From Streptomyces sp. NBC_00572 (GTDB lineage Bacteria > Actinomycetota > Actinomycetes > Streptomycetales > Streptomycetaceae), in contig NZ_JAPENX010000001.1 of the NCBI RefSeq assembly GCF_026341815.1, positions 5,208,001 through 5,272,000 on the forward strand: a DNA stretch of 64,000 bases, written 5' to 3'. Shown in pieces: positions 15,143 to 24,392 of the stretch. The notes beneath the pieces were generated by a model. The model did not search any database, had not been told where the DNA came from, and saw only the letters and a list, made by a program, of their open reading frames with translations. The position numbers were made by a program, and so were the translations under genes. How positions within the stretch are numbered: position 1 is the first letter of the stretch; each line of letters begins with the position of its first letter.

Positions 15143-16537
15143 GTGAAGGACGACGACACCCGCTACGAGGCGGTCAGCAGCAGGGACGCACGGTTCGACG
15201 GAGAGTTCTTCTTCGCCGTCCGCACCACCGGCATCTACTGCCGTCCCAGCTGCCCCGCCGTCACCCCCAAACGGCAGAACGTCGCGTTCTTCCCGACGGC
15301 CGCCGCCGCCCAGGGCCACGGCTTCCGGGCCTGCCGCCGCTGCCGTCCGGACGCCGTGCCCGGCTCCGCCGCCTGGGACGTACGGGCTGATGTCGTCGGG
15401 CGGGCCATGCGGATGATCGGTGACGGCGTCGTCGACCGCGAAGGCGTGCCCGGCCTCGCCGGACGCCTCGGCTACAGCACCCGGCAGGTACAGCGCCAGC
15501 TCACCGCCGAGCTCGGCGCCGGGCCCGTCGCCCTCGCCCGCGCCCAGCGGGCGCACACCGCTCGGCTGCTGCTCCAGACCACCGGGCTGCCGGTCACCGA
15601 GATCGCCTTCGCGGCCGGCTTCGCCAGCGTCCGCCAGTTCAACGAGACGATCCGCGCCGTCTACGCCCGCACCCCCACGGCCCTGCGCGCCGAGGCGGGC
15701 AGCGGCGCGGGCGCCCGGACCGCCCTCGCCGCCGGGGTCCCGCTGCGGCTCGCCCACCGGGGCCCGTACGCCGCCGGCGAGGTCTTCGACCTGCTCGCGG
15801 CCGAGGCCGTGCCCCGCGTCGAGGAGGTCGTCGGCGCCTCCGGGGCCCGCACCTACCGGCGCACGCTCAGGCTCCCGTACGGCACCGGGGTCGTCTCCGT
15901 CGACGAGCGCTCCGCCGGGCGCTGGCTGGAGGCACGGATCCATCTCACCGAGCTGCGTGACCTGACCACCGCCGTGCACCGGCTGCGGCGCCTCTTCGAC
16001 CTGGACGCCGACCCCTACGCGGTCGCCGAGCGCCTCGGTGCCGCACCCGGGCTCGCCGCCGAGGTGGCCGCCCGGCCCGGCGTACGGTCCCCCGGCACGG
16101 CCGATCCGGAGGAGTTCGCGCTGCGCACGCTCCTCGGCACGGCGGAGACCGCCCGGGTCGTCGAGGCCCACGGCACCCCGCTGGCCACCCCCTGCGGCAC
16201 CCTCACCCACGTCTTCCCCGAGCCCCGGGCCCTGACCGGCCACCCCGTCGCGGGCCCGCTGGCCCGCGCGCTCGCCGACGGCGAGGTCCGGCTCGACCCC
16301 GGCGCCGACCGCGACGAGGCCGAGCGCGCGCTGCTCACCGTCCCCGGAGTGACCGCCGGGGCCGCCGCCCTGATCCGGATGCGGGCACTCGGCGACCCGG
16401 ACGTACCCCCGGCGGGTGTCCCGGGCGGGGAGCAGTGGCGCCCCTGGCGCTCGTACGCCGCCCGCTACCTCAGGACGGCGCTCCCGGAGACTCCTCGAGA
16501 CCCCAGCTGTGGATCCGGCGCGGATGGATCCGGATGA
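15143..16537 (+). CDS. AdaA-AlkA fusion (alkylation sensor/activator with degraded DNA glycosylase domain)
   Basis: A 464-aa protein. Residues 1-80 form the Ada zinc domain that accepts methyl from phosphotriesters: Cys33, Cys37, Cys64 and Cys67 are all present. Residues 85-185 are an AraC helix-turn-helix. Residues 190-450 are AlkA-like. In active AlkA-type enzymes the helix-hairpin-helix (PGxGPWTA) is followed by an LPxD segment with the catalytic Asp. Here it reads PGVTAGAAALIRMRALGDPD and then jumps to VPPAG...EQWRPWRSYA, about 20-25 residues short. Glycosylase activity is therefore doubtful. The GTG follows CACACT by 7 nt. The 3' end overlaps the convergent PPOX gene by 68 bp. Confidence 0.88.
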   Translation: MKDDDTRYEAVSSRDARFDGEFFFAVRTTGIYCRPSCPAVTPKRQNVAFFPTAAAAQGHGFRACRRCRPDAVPGSAAWDVRADVVGRAMRMIGDGVVDREGVPGLAGRLGYSTRQVQRQLTAELGAGPVALARAQRAHTARLLLQTTGLPVTEIAFAAGFASVRQFNETIRAVYARTPTALRAEAGSGAGARTALAAGVPLRLAHRGPYAAGEVFDLLAAEAVPRVEEVVGASGARTYRRTLRLPYGTGVVSVDERSAGRWLEARIHLTELRDLTTAVHRLRRLFDLDADPYAVAERLGAAPGLAAEVAARPGVRSPGTADPEEFALRTLLGTAETARVVEAHGTPLATPCGTLTHVFPEPRALTGHPVAGPLARALADGEVRLDPGADRDEAERALLTVPGVTAGAAALIRMRALGDPDVPPAGVPGGEQWRPWRSYAARYLRTALPETPRDPSCGSGADGSG

Positions 16538-16868
16538 CCTCCTCGCTGAAGTGCGGGCCCAGCGCGTGCGGGCCGACGAGGAGCTCCGCCTCGCCCCGGA
16601 TCTCGACGCCCCGCACCCGCCAGGGCCGGACGCTCGCGAGGTCGTCGACGACCAGCGCCACCTTCGGGTTCTCCCGCAGGTTGCGCCACTTCTTCGTACG
16701 GCCCATCGCGAGACCGCCCACCAGGACGGTCCCGTCCTCCTGCGGGAAGAAGCCCACCGGATTGACCTGCGGCTGACCGGACGGGTCGACCGTGGCCATC
16801 CGGCCGAGCTGCCGGCCGCCGGTGAGATAGGCGCGTTCCGCCTCGCTGAAGCCCTCGAAGTCCCTCAT
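16470..16868 (-). CDS. PPOX-fold F420/FMN-dependent oxidoreductase family protein
   Basis: A 132-aa split-barrel flavin-binding protein of the pyridoxamine 5'-phosphate oxidase-like group: FSEAERAYLTGGRQLGRMATVDPSGQPQVNPVGF, KKWRNLRENPKVALVVDDL, VRGVEIRGEAELL and a C-terminal IRIHPRRIHSWGLE. The pattern is that of the actinobacterial F420-binding subgroup. The substrate is unknown. GATGCT lies 6 nt before the ATG, consistent with a leaderless start. Confidence 0.85.
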   Translation of the reverse strand: MRDFEGFSEAERAYLTGGRQLGRMATVDPSGQPQVNPVGFFPQEDGTVLVGGLAMGRTKKWRNLRENPKVALVVDDLASVRPWRVRGVEIRGEAELLVGPHALGPHFSEEVIRIHPRRIHSWGLEESPGAPS

Positions 16869-16991
16869 GACCCCAGCATCGCGCCGCCGCGCCGCCGGCG
16901 GATCGACAGCGGGACCCATCCCGTCTCCCTCTTCCGACCTAGGTCGTGTCCGGGAAGTCCCGCTCTGCACGCGACGTACCCGACGGAGGAC

Positions 16992-17495
16992 TCAGCCCCA
17001 GATCACCGCCCCCGCCCACGCCCCCACGATCAGCAGGCAGGAGAACAGCTCGACCAGCACGCTCGTGCCGGCCGCCCGCATCACCGTGCGGGTCGCCGCC
17101 CGTGCCTGGCCGTGGCCGCCGAGCCGGAGCCGTTCCGAGAGGTAGATCCCGCCGATGAAACCGGGGATCGCGCCGAGCACCGGGACCAGGACGAAACCCA
17201 GGAGCGCGCCGACCCCGGCGTACGTCACCATCCGCCGGGTGATGCCCACGCCCCGGAAGCGGCGGGGCGGCAGCTGCCACACCACCACCTGGGTGAGCAG
17301 CAGCAGACCGGTCGTGGAGGCCAGCAGGATCCAGGCGAGGTCCGTCCGCTCGTGCAGCGACCACCAGAGCATCGCCGCCCACACCAGCCACGTCCCCGGC
17401 ACGCCGGGGGCAAGGACCCCGAACAGGCCGAGCAGCATCACCGTCGCGACCATCAGGAGCTGCCACACACCCACGCTGCCCAGCGTCCCCCACAA
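16992..17495 (-). CDS. DUF456 family membrane protein
   Basis: A 167-aa membrane protein with four to five hydrophobic segments, including LLMVATVMLLGLFGVLAPGVPGTWLVWAAMLWW, the Gly-rich GALLGFVLVPVLGAIPGFIGGIYLSERLR and a C-terminal LLIVGAWAGAVIWG. The pattern matches DUF456. The TTG start is the only upstream in-frame choice; an internal GTG eight codons later is possible. No function is known. Confidence 0.75.
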   Translation of the reverse strand: MWGTLGSVGVWQLLMVATVMLLGLFGVLAPGVPGTWLVWAAMLWWSLHERTDLAWILLASTTGLLLLTQVVVWQLPPRRFRGVGITRRMVTYAGVGALLGFVLVPVLGAIPGFIGGIYLSERLRLGGHGQARAATRTVMRAAGTSVLVELFSCLLIVGAWAGAVIWG

Positions 17496-17554
17496 CCGGC
17501 GTCCGCGCAGGTCGCGGCGGGCATCCGGGTACGACGAGCGCGGCGGCGCCCCGC

Positions 17555-18538
17555 TCAGCCGCGCGCCACCCAGCCCTTCTCGTACGCGTGCCAGCCCAGC
17601 TGCAGCCGGGTCGTCACCCCGCTCAGCTCCATCAGGCCCTTCACCCGCCGCTGCACCGTCCGCAACCCCAGGTCCAGCTGCTTGGCCACGCTCGCGTCCG
17701 TCATCCCGGCGAGCAGCAGCGAAAGGATCTCCAGGTCCATGATGTCAGGACCCGGTGCCTCGTCCTCGGTGATCTGCGCCCCTGCCCCGAGTCTCAGCGG
17801 CAGCGCCTCCCGCCACACCGACTCGAACAGGCCCATCAGCGATTCCAGCAGCCCGCTCGCGTGGACCACGATCGCCGCCGGTTCCGCGCCCCGCCCGGTC
17901 AGCGGCACCATCGCCAGGTTCCCGTCGGCGACCACCAGCTTCGTCGGGACCCGGTCCGCGACCCGGATCCGCTCCTCGCGGCCGAGGGCGGCCGAGAGTT
18001 CGAGGAGACCGGACGGGAGCGTGAGCACCTCGCGCTCGATCACCACCCGGTAGCGCACCCCCCGGCCGGCCGCCTGCTCCTCCGCCTCGTTCTCCATGCC
18101 GGAGACCGCGATCGGCTTGCCCGTCACCAGGGCGCAGACCTCCTCCTGCGCACCCAGCTGCAGCTGGAGGAAGCGGTGCGTGACGGCGCTCGCGCCGGTC
18201 ACCACCTCCACCAGGTCGTGCACGGCCGCTTCCTCGGCCTCCGCCCGGTACTCCTCGGCGAGCAGCGCCGCCGCCAGCTCCGCCTGCTCCAGCTCGTGCC
18301 GCTGCTGGGTGAGCAGCGCGCCCAGGGCCACCCCCGGCGGCGCCGCCACCCACCGCCCGGTCCTCGCCGAGGACTGCGCGGCGAGGCCCTGCGATTCGAG
18401 GCGGCGCAGCGCCCGCTCGGTGTCCCGCTCGGGCAGTGCGAGCCGGTGCGCGAGATCGGTCACCTCGGCCGCGCCCAGCGCGACCAGCGCCCGGTACGCG
18501 GACTCCTGGCGCTCGTCGAGTCCTATCGCTCCCAGCAT
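17555..18538 (-). CDS. TrmB/LuxR-type helix-turn-helix regulator
   Basis: A 327-aa protein. The N-terminal winged helix (QESAYRALVALGAAEVTDLAHRLALPERDTERALRRLE) resembles TrmB and the C-terminal domain is LuxR-type (LEILSLLLAGMTDASVAKQLDLGLRTVQRRVKGLM). A phospholipase-D-like sensor region lies between them. In Streptomyces such regulators often sit beside large secreted subtilisins; here the S8 protease gene is divergent with 233 nt between starts. GGTGGGG precedes the ATG. Confidence 0.85.
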   Translation of the reverse strand: MLGAIGLDERQESAYRALVALGAAEVTDLAHRLALPERDTERALRRLESQGLAAQSSARTGRWVAAPPGVALGALLTQQRHELEQAELAAALLAEEYRAEAEEAAVHDLVEVVTGASAVTHRFLQLQLGAQEEVCALVTGKPIAVSGMENEAEEQAAGRGVRYRVVIEREVLTLPSGLLELSAALGREERIRVADRVPTKLVVADGNLAMVPLTGRGAEPAAIVVHASGLLESLMGLFESVWREALPLRLGAGAQITEDEAPGPDIMDLEILSLLLAGMTDASVAKQLDLGLRTVQRRVKGLMELSGVTTRLQLGWHAYEKGWVARG

Positions 18539-18771
18539 GGATGCCCCACCCCTCGCCCTACCTCCGGCGGCGCGACCCGGATCTTCCCGGGGCATTCACC
18601 GGAGGCATTCGTTCCGTTGGTGACCTGGCGGGAAACGGCCACGGCGCATTCCCGCCTCGCCCATCATCCCTGTACGGCCCTCACCTCTGCCAATGTGGCG
18701 CCACCGCAGCACCAACAGCCTCCGGAGACGGGTGTCTTATGCCTTATTTCCGGAATCAGATGGGGAGAGCG

Positions 18772-21700
18772 ATGCGCCCGATTTCGCGTACGGCCCTGGG
18801 GGCGGCGACCGCCGTCGTCCTGGCCGTCACCGCGGTCGCGCCGTCCATGGCGAATGAGCCGCAGGACGACACGGCCGGCAAGCGACCGCTGGTAGGCAGC
18901 GAGGCCTCGGCCCGCGCCGGGGACCGGCCCGTCACGGTGACCCTGGTCACCGGAGACCGCGTCGTGGTCACCCGCGACGCCGCCGGCAACCCGGCCGCCG
19001 CGGCGCTGCCGCGCGAGGACGGGACCCTCCCCCTGGTCCAGACCCGCCGCTCCGGCCAGGACCTGTACGTCTACCCCGAGGACGCCACCGACGCGCTCGC
19101 CGCGGGCCGCGTCGACGAGGAACTCTTCAACGTCACCGGGCTGGTCCGGCAGGGCTACGACGACGCCGCCACCACCACGCTGCCCCTCATCGCGGTCTAC
19201 GGCTCCGACCTCGCCCGCTCCGTGCCCGCCGCCCCGCGCGGCGCCAAGCGCGGCCAGGTCCTCAAGACCGTCGACGGCGTCGCGCTCAAGGCGGAGAAGA
19301 AGCAGGCCGCCACGTTCTGGGCCGAGCTGAACGCCCCCGCCGCCCGCTCCGCCTCCGGGATCAAGAAGCTCTGGCTCGACCGCAAGGTCCAGGCCACCCT
19401 GGAGCGCTCGACGAAGCAGGTCCACGCCCCCGAGGCATGGGCCGCCGGCTACGACGGCACCGGCACCAAGGTCGCCGTCCTCGACACCGGCGCCGACGTC
19501 GAGCACCCCGACCTCAAGGGCCGGGTCGCCGCCTCGGAGAACTTCACCGACTCCGAGACCACCGACGACCGCCAGGGCCACGGCACCCACACCATCTCCA
19601 CCGTCGGCGGCTCCGGCGCCGCGAGCGGCGGCAAGAAGAAGGGCGTCGCGCCCGGCGCGGCCCTCCTCAACGGCAAGGTCCTCAACGACTCCGGATCCGG
19701 CGCCGCCTCCTGGATCATCGCGGGCATGGAGTGGGCCGTCGCGCAGGGCGCCGACGTCGTCTCGATGAGCCTCGGCAGCCCCGTACCCACCGACTGCACC
19801 GACCCGATGAGCGTCGCGGCCGAGGAACTCGCCCAGAACAAGGGCACGTTGTTCGTCATCGCCGCCGGCAACTCGGGCCCGACCCTCAACACGGTCTCCT
19901 CGCCCGGCTGCGCGCCCGGCGTCCTCACCGTCGGCGCCACCGACCGCGACGACTCCACCGCGTACTTCTCCAGCCGCGGCCCGACGATCGTCAACCACAC
20001 CCTCAAGCCCGAGATAGCGGCGCCCGGCGTCGGCATCTCCGCCGCCGCGGCCGGCGGCCGGGGCGTCTACGCCTACCAGTCCATGTCCGGTACGTCGATG
20101 GCCACCCCGCACGTCGCGGGCGCCGCCGCCATCGTCAAGCAGCGCCACCCCGACTGGACCGCCCAGCAGGTCAAGGCCGCGCTCGTCGCCTCCGCCGAGA
20201 GCTCCGTCCCCGGCGACGTCCGCGAGGTCGGCGGCGGCCGCCTCGACGTCAAGGCCGCGATCGACCAGACGGTCCTCGGCGCCCCCGCCGTCCAGGGCGG
20301 CACCTTCAACTGGCCGCAGGACAAGAGCGACCGCACCACGGTCTCCGTCCCGTACACGAACACCTCCGGCGCCCCGGTCACCCTGACCCTCGCCGTCGAG
20401 AAGGTCACCGGCAACGACGGTTCTACCGTGCGGAGTTCGGTCGCCCGCCTCGGCAAGCGCACCGTCACCGTGCCGGCCGGAGCCACCGTCCAGGTCCCGC
20501 TGGAGCTCGATCCCACGGCCCGCCTCGACCGCGCCCAGTACGGCGACGTCACCGGCCGCGTGATCGCCACCGGCAAGGGTGGGATCCACGTCTCCACGCC
20601 GTTCTCGCTCTACGTCGAGCCCGAGACGGTCACCCTCCGCGTCAAGCTGATCGACCGTCAGGGCAAGCCCGCCTCCGGCGCCTCCTCCCTCGACGTCATC
20701 GGCACCGACGACGCCAGCGGCCAGCGCCGCTTCAACGAGGGCGCCGCCGACCAGGTCTACCGCCTGCGCCCCGGCAGCTACTTCCTCTCCTCCTTCGTCA
20801 CCACCCCCGACGCGGGTGAGGGCGCCACGCTGAACGACTCGCTCAGCTACCTCGGCCGCCCGCAGCTGGAGCTGAAGAAGGACACCACGGTCGTCCTCGA
20901 CGCCCGCAAGGCCCACAAGCTGTCGGTGCAGACCGACCAGGCCTCCGAACTCCGCGGCACCACCCTCGCGTTCGCCCGCTCCTGGGACGACATCTGGATG
21001 CACGCCGGCACCGCCGCCGGACCGCGCACCATCCGCGGCTACTACGCCTCGGTCGAAGGCTCCGCCGACGAGGGCGACTTCGAGTTCGGCAGCTACTGGC
21101 GCGCCGCCGCCCCGCAGATCTCCTCCCTCCGGACCACCGACGGCCTGACCCTGCACCCGGTCACCGCCTCCACCGGCTCCGACACCCTCGACGGCACCGG
21201 CTCCGCCCGCCTCGTGGATGCCGGAACCGGCACCCCGGACGAGCTGAAGGCCGCTGGTGTCGAGGGCCGGATCGCCCTGGTCCGCTTCCCCGACACCTCC
21301 AACGCGGCGACGACCGTCGCCCGCAACGCCAAGGCAGCCGGAGCGGTGGCCGTCCTCGCGTACCGCACCGGCCCCGGCCGCTGGTACCCGGCAGGCGGAT
21401 TCGCCGGCACCGGATTCCCGGTCCTCGCGGTCGACTCCGCAGAGGGGGCGGCACTGCTCACCAAGCTCGCCGCCGGTGAGGTCGGCCTCTCCTGGAAGGC
21501 CACGGCGAAGAGCCCCTACCTCTACAACCTCGCCTTCCCCGAGAAGGGCGCGATCCGCGGCGACAAGAACTACCGCGTCCGCGACGGGCAGCTCGGCCGC
21601 ACCGAGTCCACCTACCGCGCCATGGGTCTCGCCAACGACTTCGTCGACTTCAGTGCCGCCTTCCGGCCCAACGGCACGCTGATCTCCTTCAGTGACCTCG

Positions 21701-22533
21701 CGCCGATCCCCGCGCCGGGCACCCGCACCGAGTACTACACCGCCGGGGACACCAGCTGGGACCGGATGCTGTCCTCCAGCTTCCCCTTCGGCGAGTACAT
21801 GAGGGGCGCCCAGCGCAGCTACAAGGCCGGCGAGCGACGCACCGAGAGCTGGTACGACGGCGTCGTAGCCCCCACCGCCCCGCGCGACACCACCGGCAAG
21901 CCGGTCCTCGTCGCCGAGCGTCAGGGCGACTACATCGGCTTCTCCGCCGCCATCTGGGGCGACAACACCCACCACGGCGAGGCCGGTTCCTTCGGGGACA
22001 TCGGCAACGTCCGCCTCAGCCGGGACGGCGAGGTCCTCGGCGAGTCCGGCTGGCCGTTCGGAGCCTTCGAGGTACCCGCCGACGCGGGGACGTACACCCT
22101 CGAACAGAACGTCATGAAGATCGGCAGCAAGGTGTGGGCCCGCTCCACTTCCGTCAACTCGGTGTGGAAATTCACCTCCAAGCTTGACGAGAGCGTCTAT
22201 TCTCAGGGCATCCCGATTCTCTTCCCCCGGTACGACCTTCCGGAGGACGGACTCAAGACCCTCGCCGCGACCGACGGCCAGCACATCGGCCTCACCGCGA
22301 CGGGTCACGCGGGCTACACCCCCGCAGCGCTCACCTCGGCCAAGCTCTCGTACTCCTACGACGGGGGTACGACCTGGACCGAAGCGCGGGTCTCTCAGCA
22401 GGGCGGCAACTGGACCGCGACCGTGAACCACACGGGCGCGACCGGCAAGCCGGTCACCCTGAAGACCGAACTGACGGACGCCAACGGCAACTCCGTCACC
22501 CAGACCGTGGTCCGCGCCTACGACGTGCGCTGA
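18772..22533 (+). CDS. Large secreted S8 (subtilisin-family) serine protease
   Basis: A 1253-aa exported protease. The start (MRPISRTALG) gives a clean Sec signal peptide with GGGGAG at 6 nt; ATGs at 18739 and 18760 are alternatives. After a propeptide-like region comes the catalytic triad: Asp238 (VLDTGADVEHPDL), His270 (GHGTHT) and Ser442 (SGTSMATPHVAGA), with the oxyanion Asn in AAGNSG. Downstream are beta-sandwich modules and a PA-like insert (GRIALVRFPDTSNAATTVARN...). About 750 residues follow the catalytic domain. A divergent TrmB/LuxR regulator may control it. Confidence 0.93.
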   Translation: MRPISRTALGAATAVVLAVTAVAPSMANEPQDDTAGKRPLVGSEASARAGDRPVTVTLVTGDRVVVTRDAAGNPAAAALPREDGTLPLVQTRRSGQDLYVYPEDATDALAAGRVDEELFNVTGLVRQGYDDAATTTLPLIAVYGSDLARSVPAAPRGAKRGQVLKTVDGVALKAEKKQAATFWAELNAPAARSASGIKKLWLDRKVQATLERSTKQVHAPEAWAAGYDGTGTKVAVLDTGADVEHPDLKGRVAASENFTDSETTDDRQGHGTHTISTVGGSGAASGGKKKGVAPGAALLNGKVLNDSGSGAASWIIAGMEWAVAQGADVVSMSLGSPVPTDCTDPMSVAAEELAQNKGTLFVIAAGNSGPTLNTVSSPGCAPGVLTVGATDRDDSTAYFSSRGPTIVNHTLKPEIAAPGVGISAAAAGGRGVYAYQSMSGTSMATPHVAGAAAIVKQRHPDWTAQQVKAALVASAESSVPGDVREVGGGRLDVKAAIDQTVLGAPAVQGGTFNWPQDKSDRTTVSVPYTNTSGAPVTLTLAVEKVTGNDGSTVRSSVARLGKRTVTVPAGATVQVPLELDPTARLDRAQYGDVTGRVIATGKGGIHVSTPFSLYVEPETVTLRVKLIDRQGKPASGASSLDVIGTDDASGQRRFNEGAADQVYRLRPGSYFLSSFVTTPDAGEGATLNDSLSYLGRPQLELKKDTTVVLDARKAHKLSVQTDQASELRGTTLAFARSWDDIWMHAGTAAGPRTIRGYYASVEGSADEGDFEFGSYWRAAAPQISSLRTTDGLTLHPVTASTGSDTLDGTGSARLVDAGTGTPDELKAAGVEGRIALVRFPDTSNAATTVARNAKAAGAVAVLAYRTGPGRWYPAGGFAGTGFPVLAVDSAEGAALLTKLAAGEVGLSWKATAKSPYLYNLAFPEKGAIRGDKNYRVRDGQLGRTESTYRAMGLANDFVDFSAAFRPNGTLISFSDLAPIPAPGTRTEYYTAGDTSWDRMLSSSFPFGEYMRGAQRSYKAGERRTESWYDGVVAPTAPRDTTGKPVLVAERQGDYIGFSAAIWGDNTHHGEAGSFGDIGNVRLSRDGEVLGESGWPFGAFEVPADAGTYTLEQNVMKIGSKVWARSTSVNSVWKFTSKLDESVYSQGIPILFPRYDLPEDGLKTLAATDGQHIGLTATGHAGYTPAALTSAKLSYSYDGGTTWTEARVSQQGGNWTATVNHTGATGKPVTLKTELTDANGNSVTQTVVRAYDVR

Positions 22534-22540
22534 TCACGCC

Positions 22541-22588
22541 GGTCCGCCGGGCGTCCTTCCCGTGGGGGGTGGGGCCGTCCGGCGGACC
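22541..22588 (+). terminator. Terminator of the S8 protease gene
   Basis: GGTCCGCCGG and CCGGCGGACC form a 10-bp perfect stem 8 nt after the stop codon, with a G-rich 28-nt loop. Confidence 0.65.
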
Positions 22589-22656
22589 ACCCATTTGCAG
22601 CAACGGTTTTCCTGATGTCCCGTTTTCGGGCGCCCCGCGCGGTGGACAATAAGGGC

Positions 22657-24351
22657 ATGACTCAGCAGGGGGACGACAACTGGTGGGACAAGCTCTACGA
22701 CGAGTCGGCGCCGGACACGGCCCCGACGGCGTCGGGTGACACACTCGACGACCACTTCACGACGGCGACGAGGGCCACGACGGGTCCGCCGACACGGGAG
22801 TCGGCGCCGAGCGCCTCGTCCGGCCCGGCACCCGTGCCGGACCCGCGCCCGGCGGCACAGGGCCCGGCGGCACAGGGCCCGGCCGCGCAGAGTCCGGCCG
22901 CGCAGAGCCCGGACCCCACGCCCGCCGCGCCCCGCAGGACGCCGAACCCGTGGGGCGCGACGGCCGGCCCCGTCCCGGCCCCGCCGCCCGCGCCACCCGG
23001 CACCGGCGGACCGCCGCACCCGGTCAGGGCCCCGAGCGCGCCTTCCGCGCCGCCGCACCCGCCCGCCGCGCAGGGCCCCTCCTCCGCACCGCACGCCCCG
23101 CCACCGGCCCCCGCCGCGCCACCCGCGCCGTGGGAGGTACGGCAGGAAGGGCCGCAGACCTTTGCCGCGCCTCCGCCGCCTCCCCCTCCGCCGCCCGCGC
23201 CGCCCGTCGAGGCGCCCACCGTCCAGGTGCAGGTGCCCCCGGTCCCGCCCCGGCAGGACCCGGAGTCCGAGCCCGGGCCCGAGCCGGGGTTCGAGGACCA
23301 GGACCGCACCGGCTCCGGCTCCGATGCCGGCCTCACCGTCGAGGTCTCCGTGCCCCGGCCCCGTACCGGATACGTCGGCAGCAGGCCCCCCACCTACGAG
23401 CCCGAGCCGACCGCACTGCCCGTCGCCCGGCCCGGGGAGCTCGGCGAGCTGGTGTCCGACACCGTGCTCGACGGGGCCCGTTACGGCACCTGCACCCTGC
23501 GGGCCGCCTCCGTACGCGGCGACTCCGCGCGCTACCGGGGCGAGCCCCGCCGCGACGCCCTGCTCACCGCCCGCTTCGGCCACGACGAGACCGCGCTCGT
23601 CCTCGTCGCCGTCGCCGCCGGGTCCCGCGCCGCCGAGGACGCCCATCTCGCCGCCGCCGACGCCTGCCAGTGGATCGCCGAGGCCGTCTGCCGCAGCCAT
23701 GCCCGGCTCTCCGAGGACATCAGGACCGGCCGCCGCGGCGACCTCAAGTCGGGACTGCACCGGCTGACCGACCGTACGTACGGAAAGCTCCGTACCCGCG
23801 CCGCCGAGCGCGGCCTCGCCCCCGACGAGTACACCGCGACCCTCCGCTGTCTGCTCGTCCCCGCCGACCCCGACTGCCGCACCCGGGTCTTCTTCGGCAT
23901 CGGCGGCGGCGGGCTCTTCCGGCTCCGTGACGGCTCCTGGCAGGACATCGAACCGCTCCTGCCCGAACCGGCCGCCGTCACCGGCGCCCCCGTCCTCGGC
24001 TTCGGGTCCCCGTCCACCACCGCCGCCGCCGAAGCGACCGAGGAGGGCGACCGGCTCACCATGGACCTCGGCATCACGACCGCTCCGGGGCCGCTCGTCG
24101 AGGAGCCCGTGGCGCCGCCCGCCGAGCCGTTCCGCTTCCGCGCGTCCGTCGCCCGCCCCGGCGACACCCTGCTCCTCGCCTCGCCCGGCCTCGCCGAACC
24201 GATGCGCGGCGAACCCGCCCTCGCCCGCGAGCTCGCCGCCCGCTGGGGCGACGCCGAGGCGCCCGGCCTCGCCGCGTTCCTCGCCGACACCCAGCTGAGG
24301 GTGACCGGTTACGCCGACGACCGTACGGGGGTGGGCGTCTGGGAGGCGTAG
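22657..24351 (+). CDS. PP2C-like phosphatase domain protein with long proline-rich N-terminus
   Basis: A 564-aa protein. Residues 1-20 (MTQQGDDNWWDKLYDES) are a conserved-looking acidic/aromatic head. Residues about 35-270 are Pro/Ala-rich disorder with repeats of AAQGP/AAQSP and a run of prolines. Residues about 280-560 have the PP2C-like order (ARYGTCTLRAASVRGDSARYRGEPRRDALL, ALVLVAVAAG..., GGGLFRLRDGSWQDI, GDTLLLASPGLAEPM). Canonical metal-binding aspartates are not obvious, so it may be a pseudophosphatase. GACAAT lies 6 nt before the ATG. Confidence 0.78.
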   Translation: MTQQGDDNWWDKLYDESAPDTAPTASGDTLDDHFTTATRATTGPPTRESAPSASSGPAPVPDPRPAAQGPAAQGPAAQSPAAQSPDPTPAAPRRTPNPWGATAGPVPAPPPAPPGTGGPPHPVRAPSAPSAPPHPPAAQGPSSAPHAPPPAPAAPPAPWEVRQEGPQTFAAPPPPPPPPPAPPVEAPTVQVQVPPVPPRQDPESEPGPEPGFEDQDRTGSGSDAGLTVEVSVPRPRTGYVGSRPPTYEPEPTALPVARPGELGELVSDTVLDGARYGTCTLRAASVRGDSARYRGEPRRDALLTARFGHDETALVLVAVAAGSRAAEDAHLAAADACQWIAEAVCRSHARLSEDIRTGRRGDLKSGLHRLTDRTYGKLRTRAAERGLAPDEYTATLRCLLVPADPDCRTRVFFGIGGGGLFRLRDGSWQDIEPLLPEPAAVTGAPVLGFGSPSTTAAAEATEEGDRLTMDLGITTAPGPLVEEPVAPPAEPFRFRASVARPGDTLLLASPGLAEPMRGEPALARELAARWGDAEAPGLAAFLADTQLRVTGYADDRTGVGVWEA

Positions 24352-24392
24352 TCCACCGGGCGCAACCCGCCGGGCCATGTGTTGATGGAGCC

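Noticed and set aside
18664..22431. A 1255-codon open frame antisense to the subtilisin gene
   Set aside because: It mirrors the codon structure of the protease on the other strand, has low-complexity Gly/Val/Asp composition and no domain or ribosome site. High GC produces such shadows.
22851..22910. Repeat in the PP2C-like gene as a mobile or regulatory element
   Set aside because: The repeats stay in frame as AAQGP/AAQSP units, so they are part of the protein linker.
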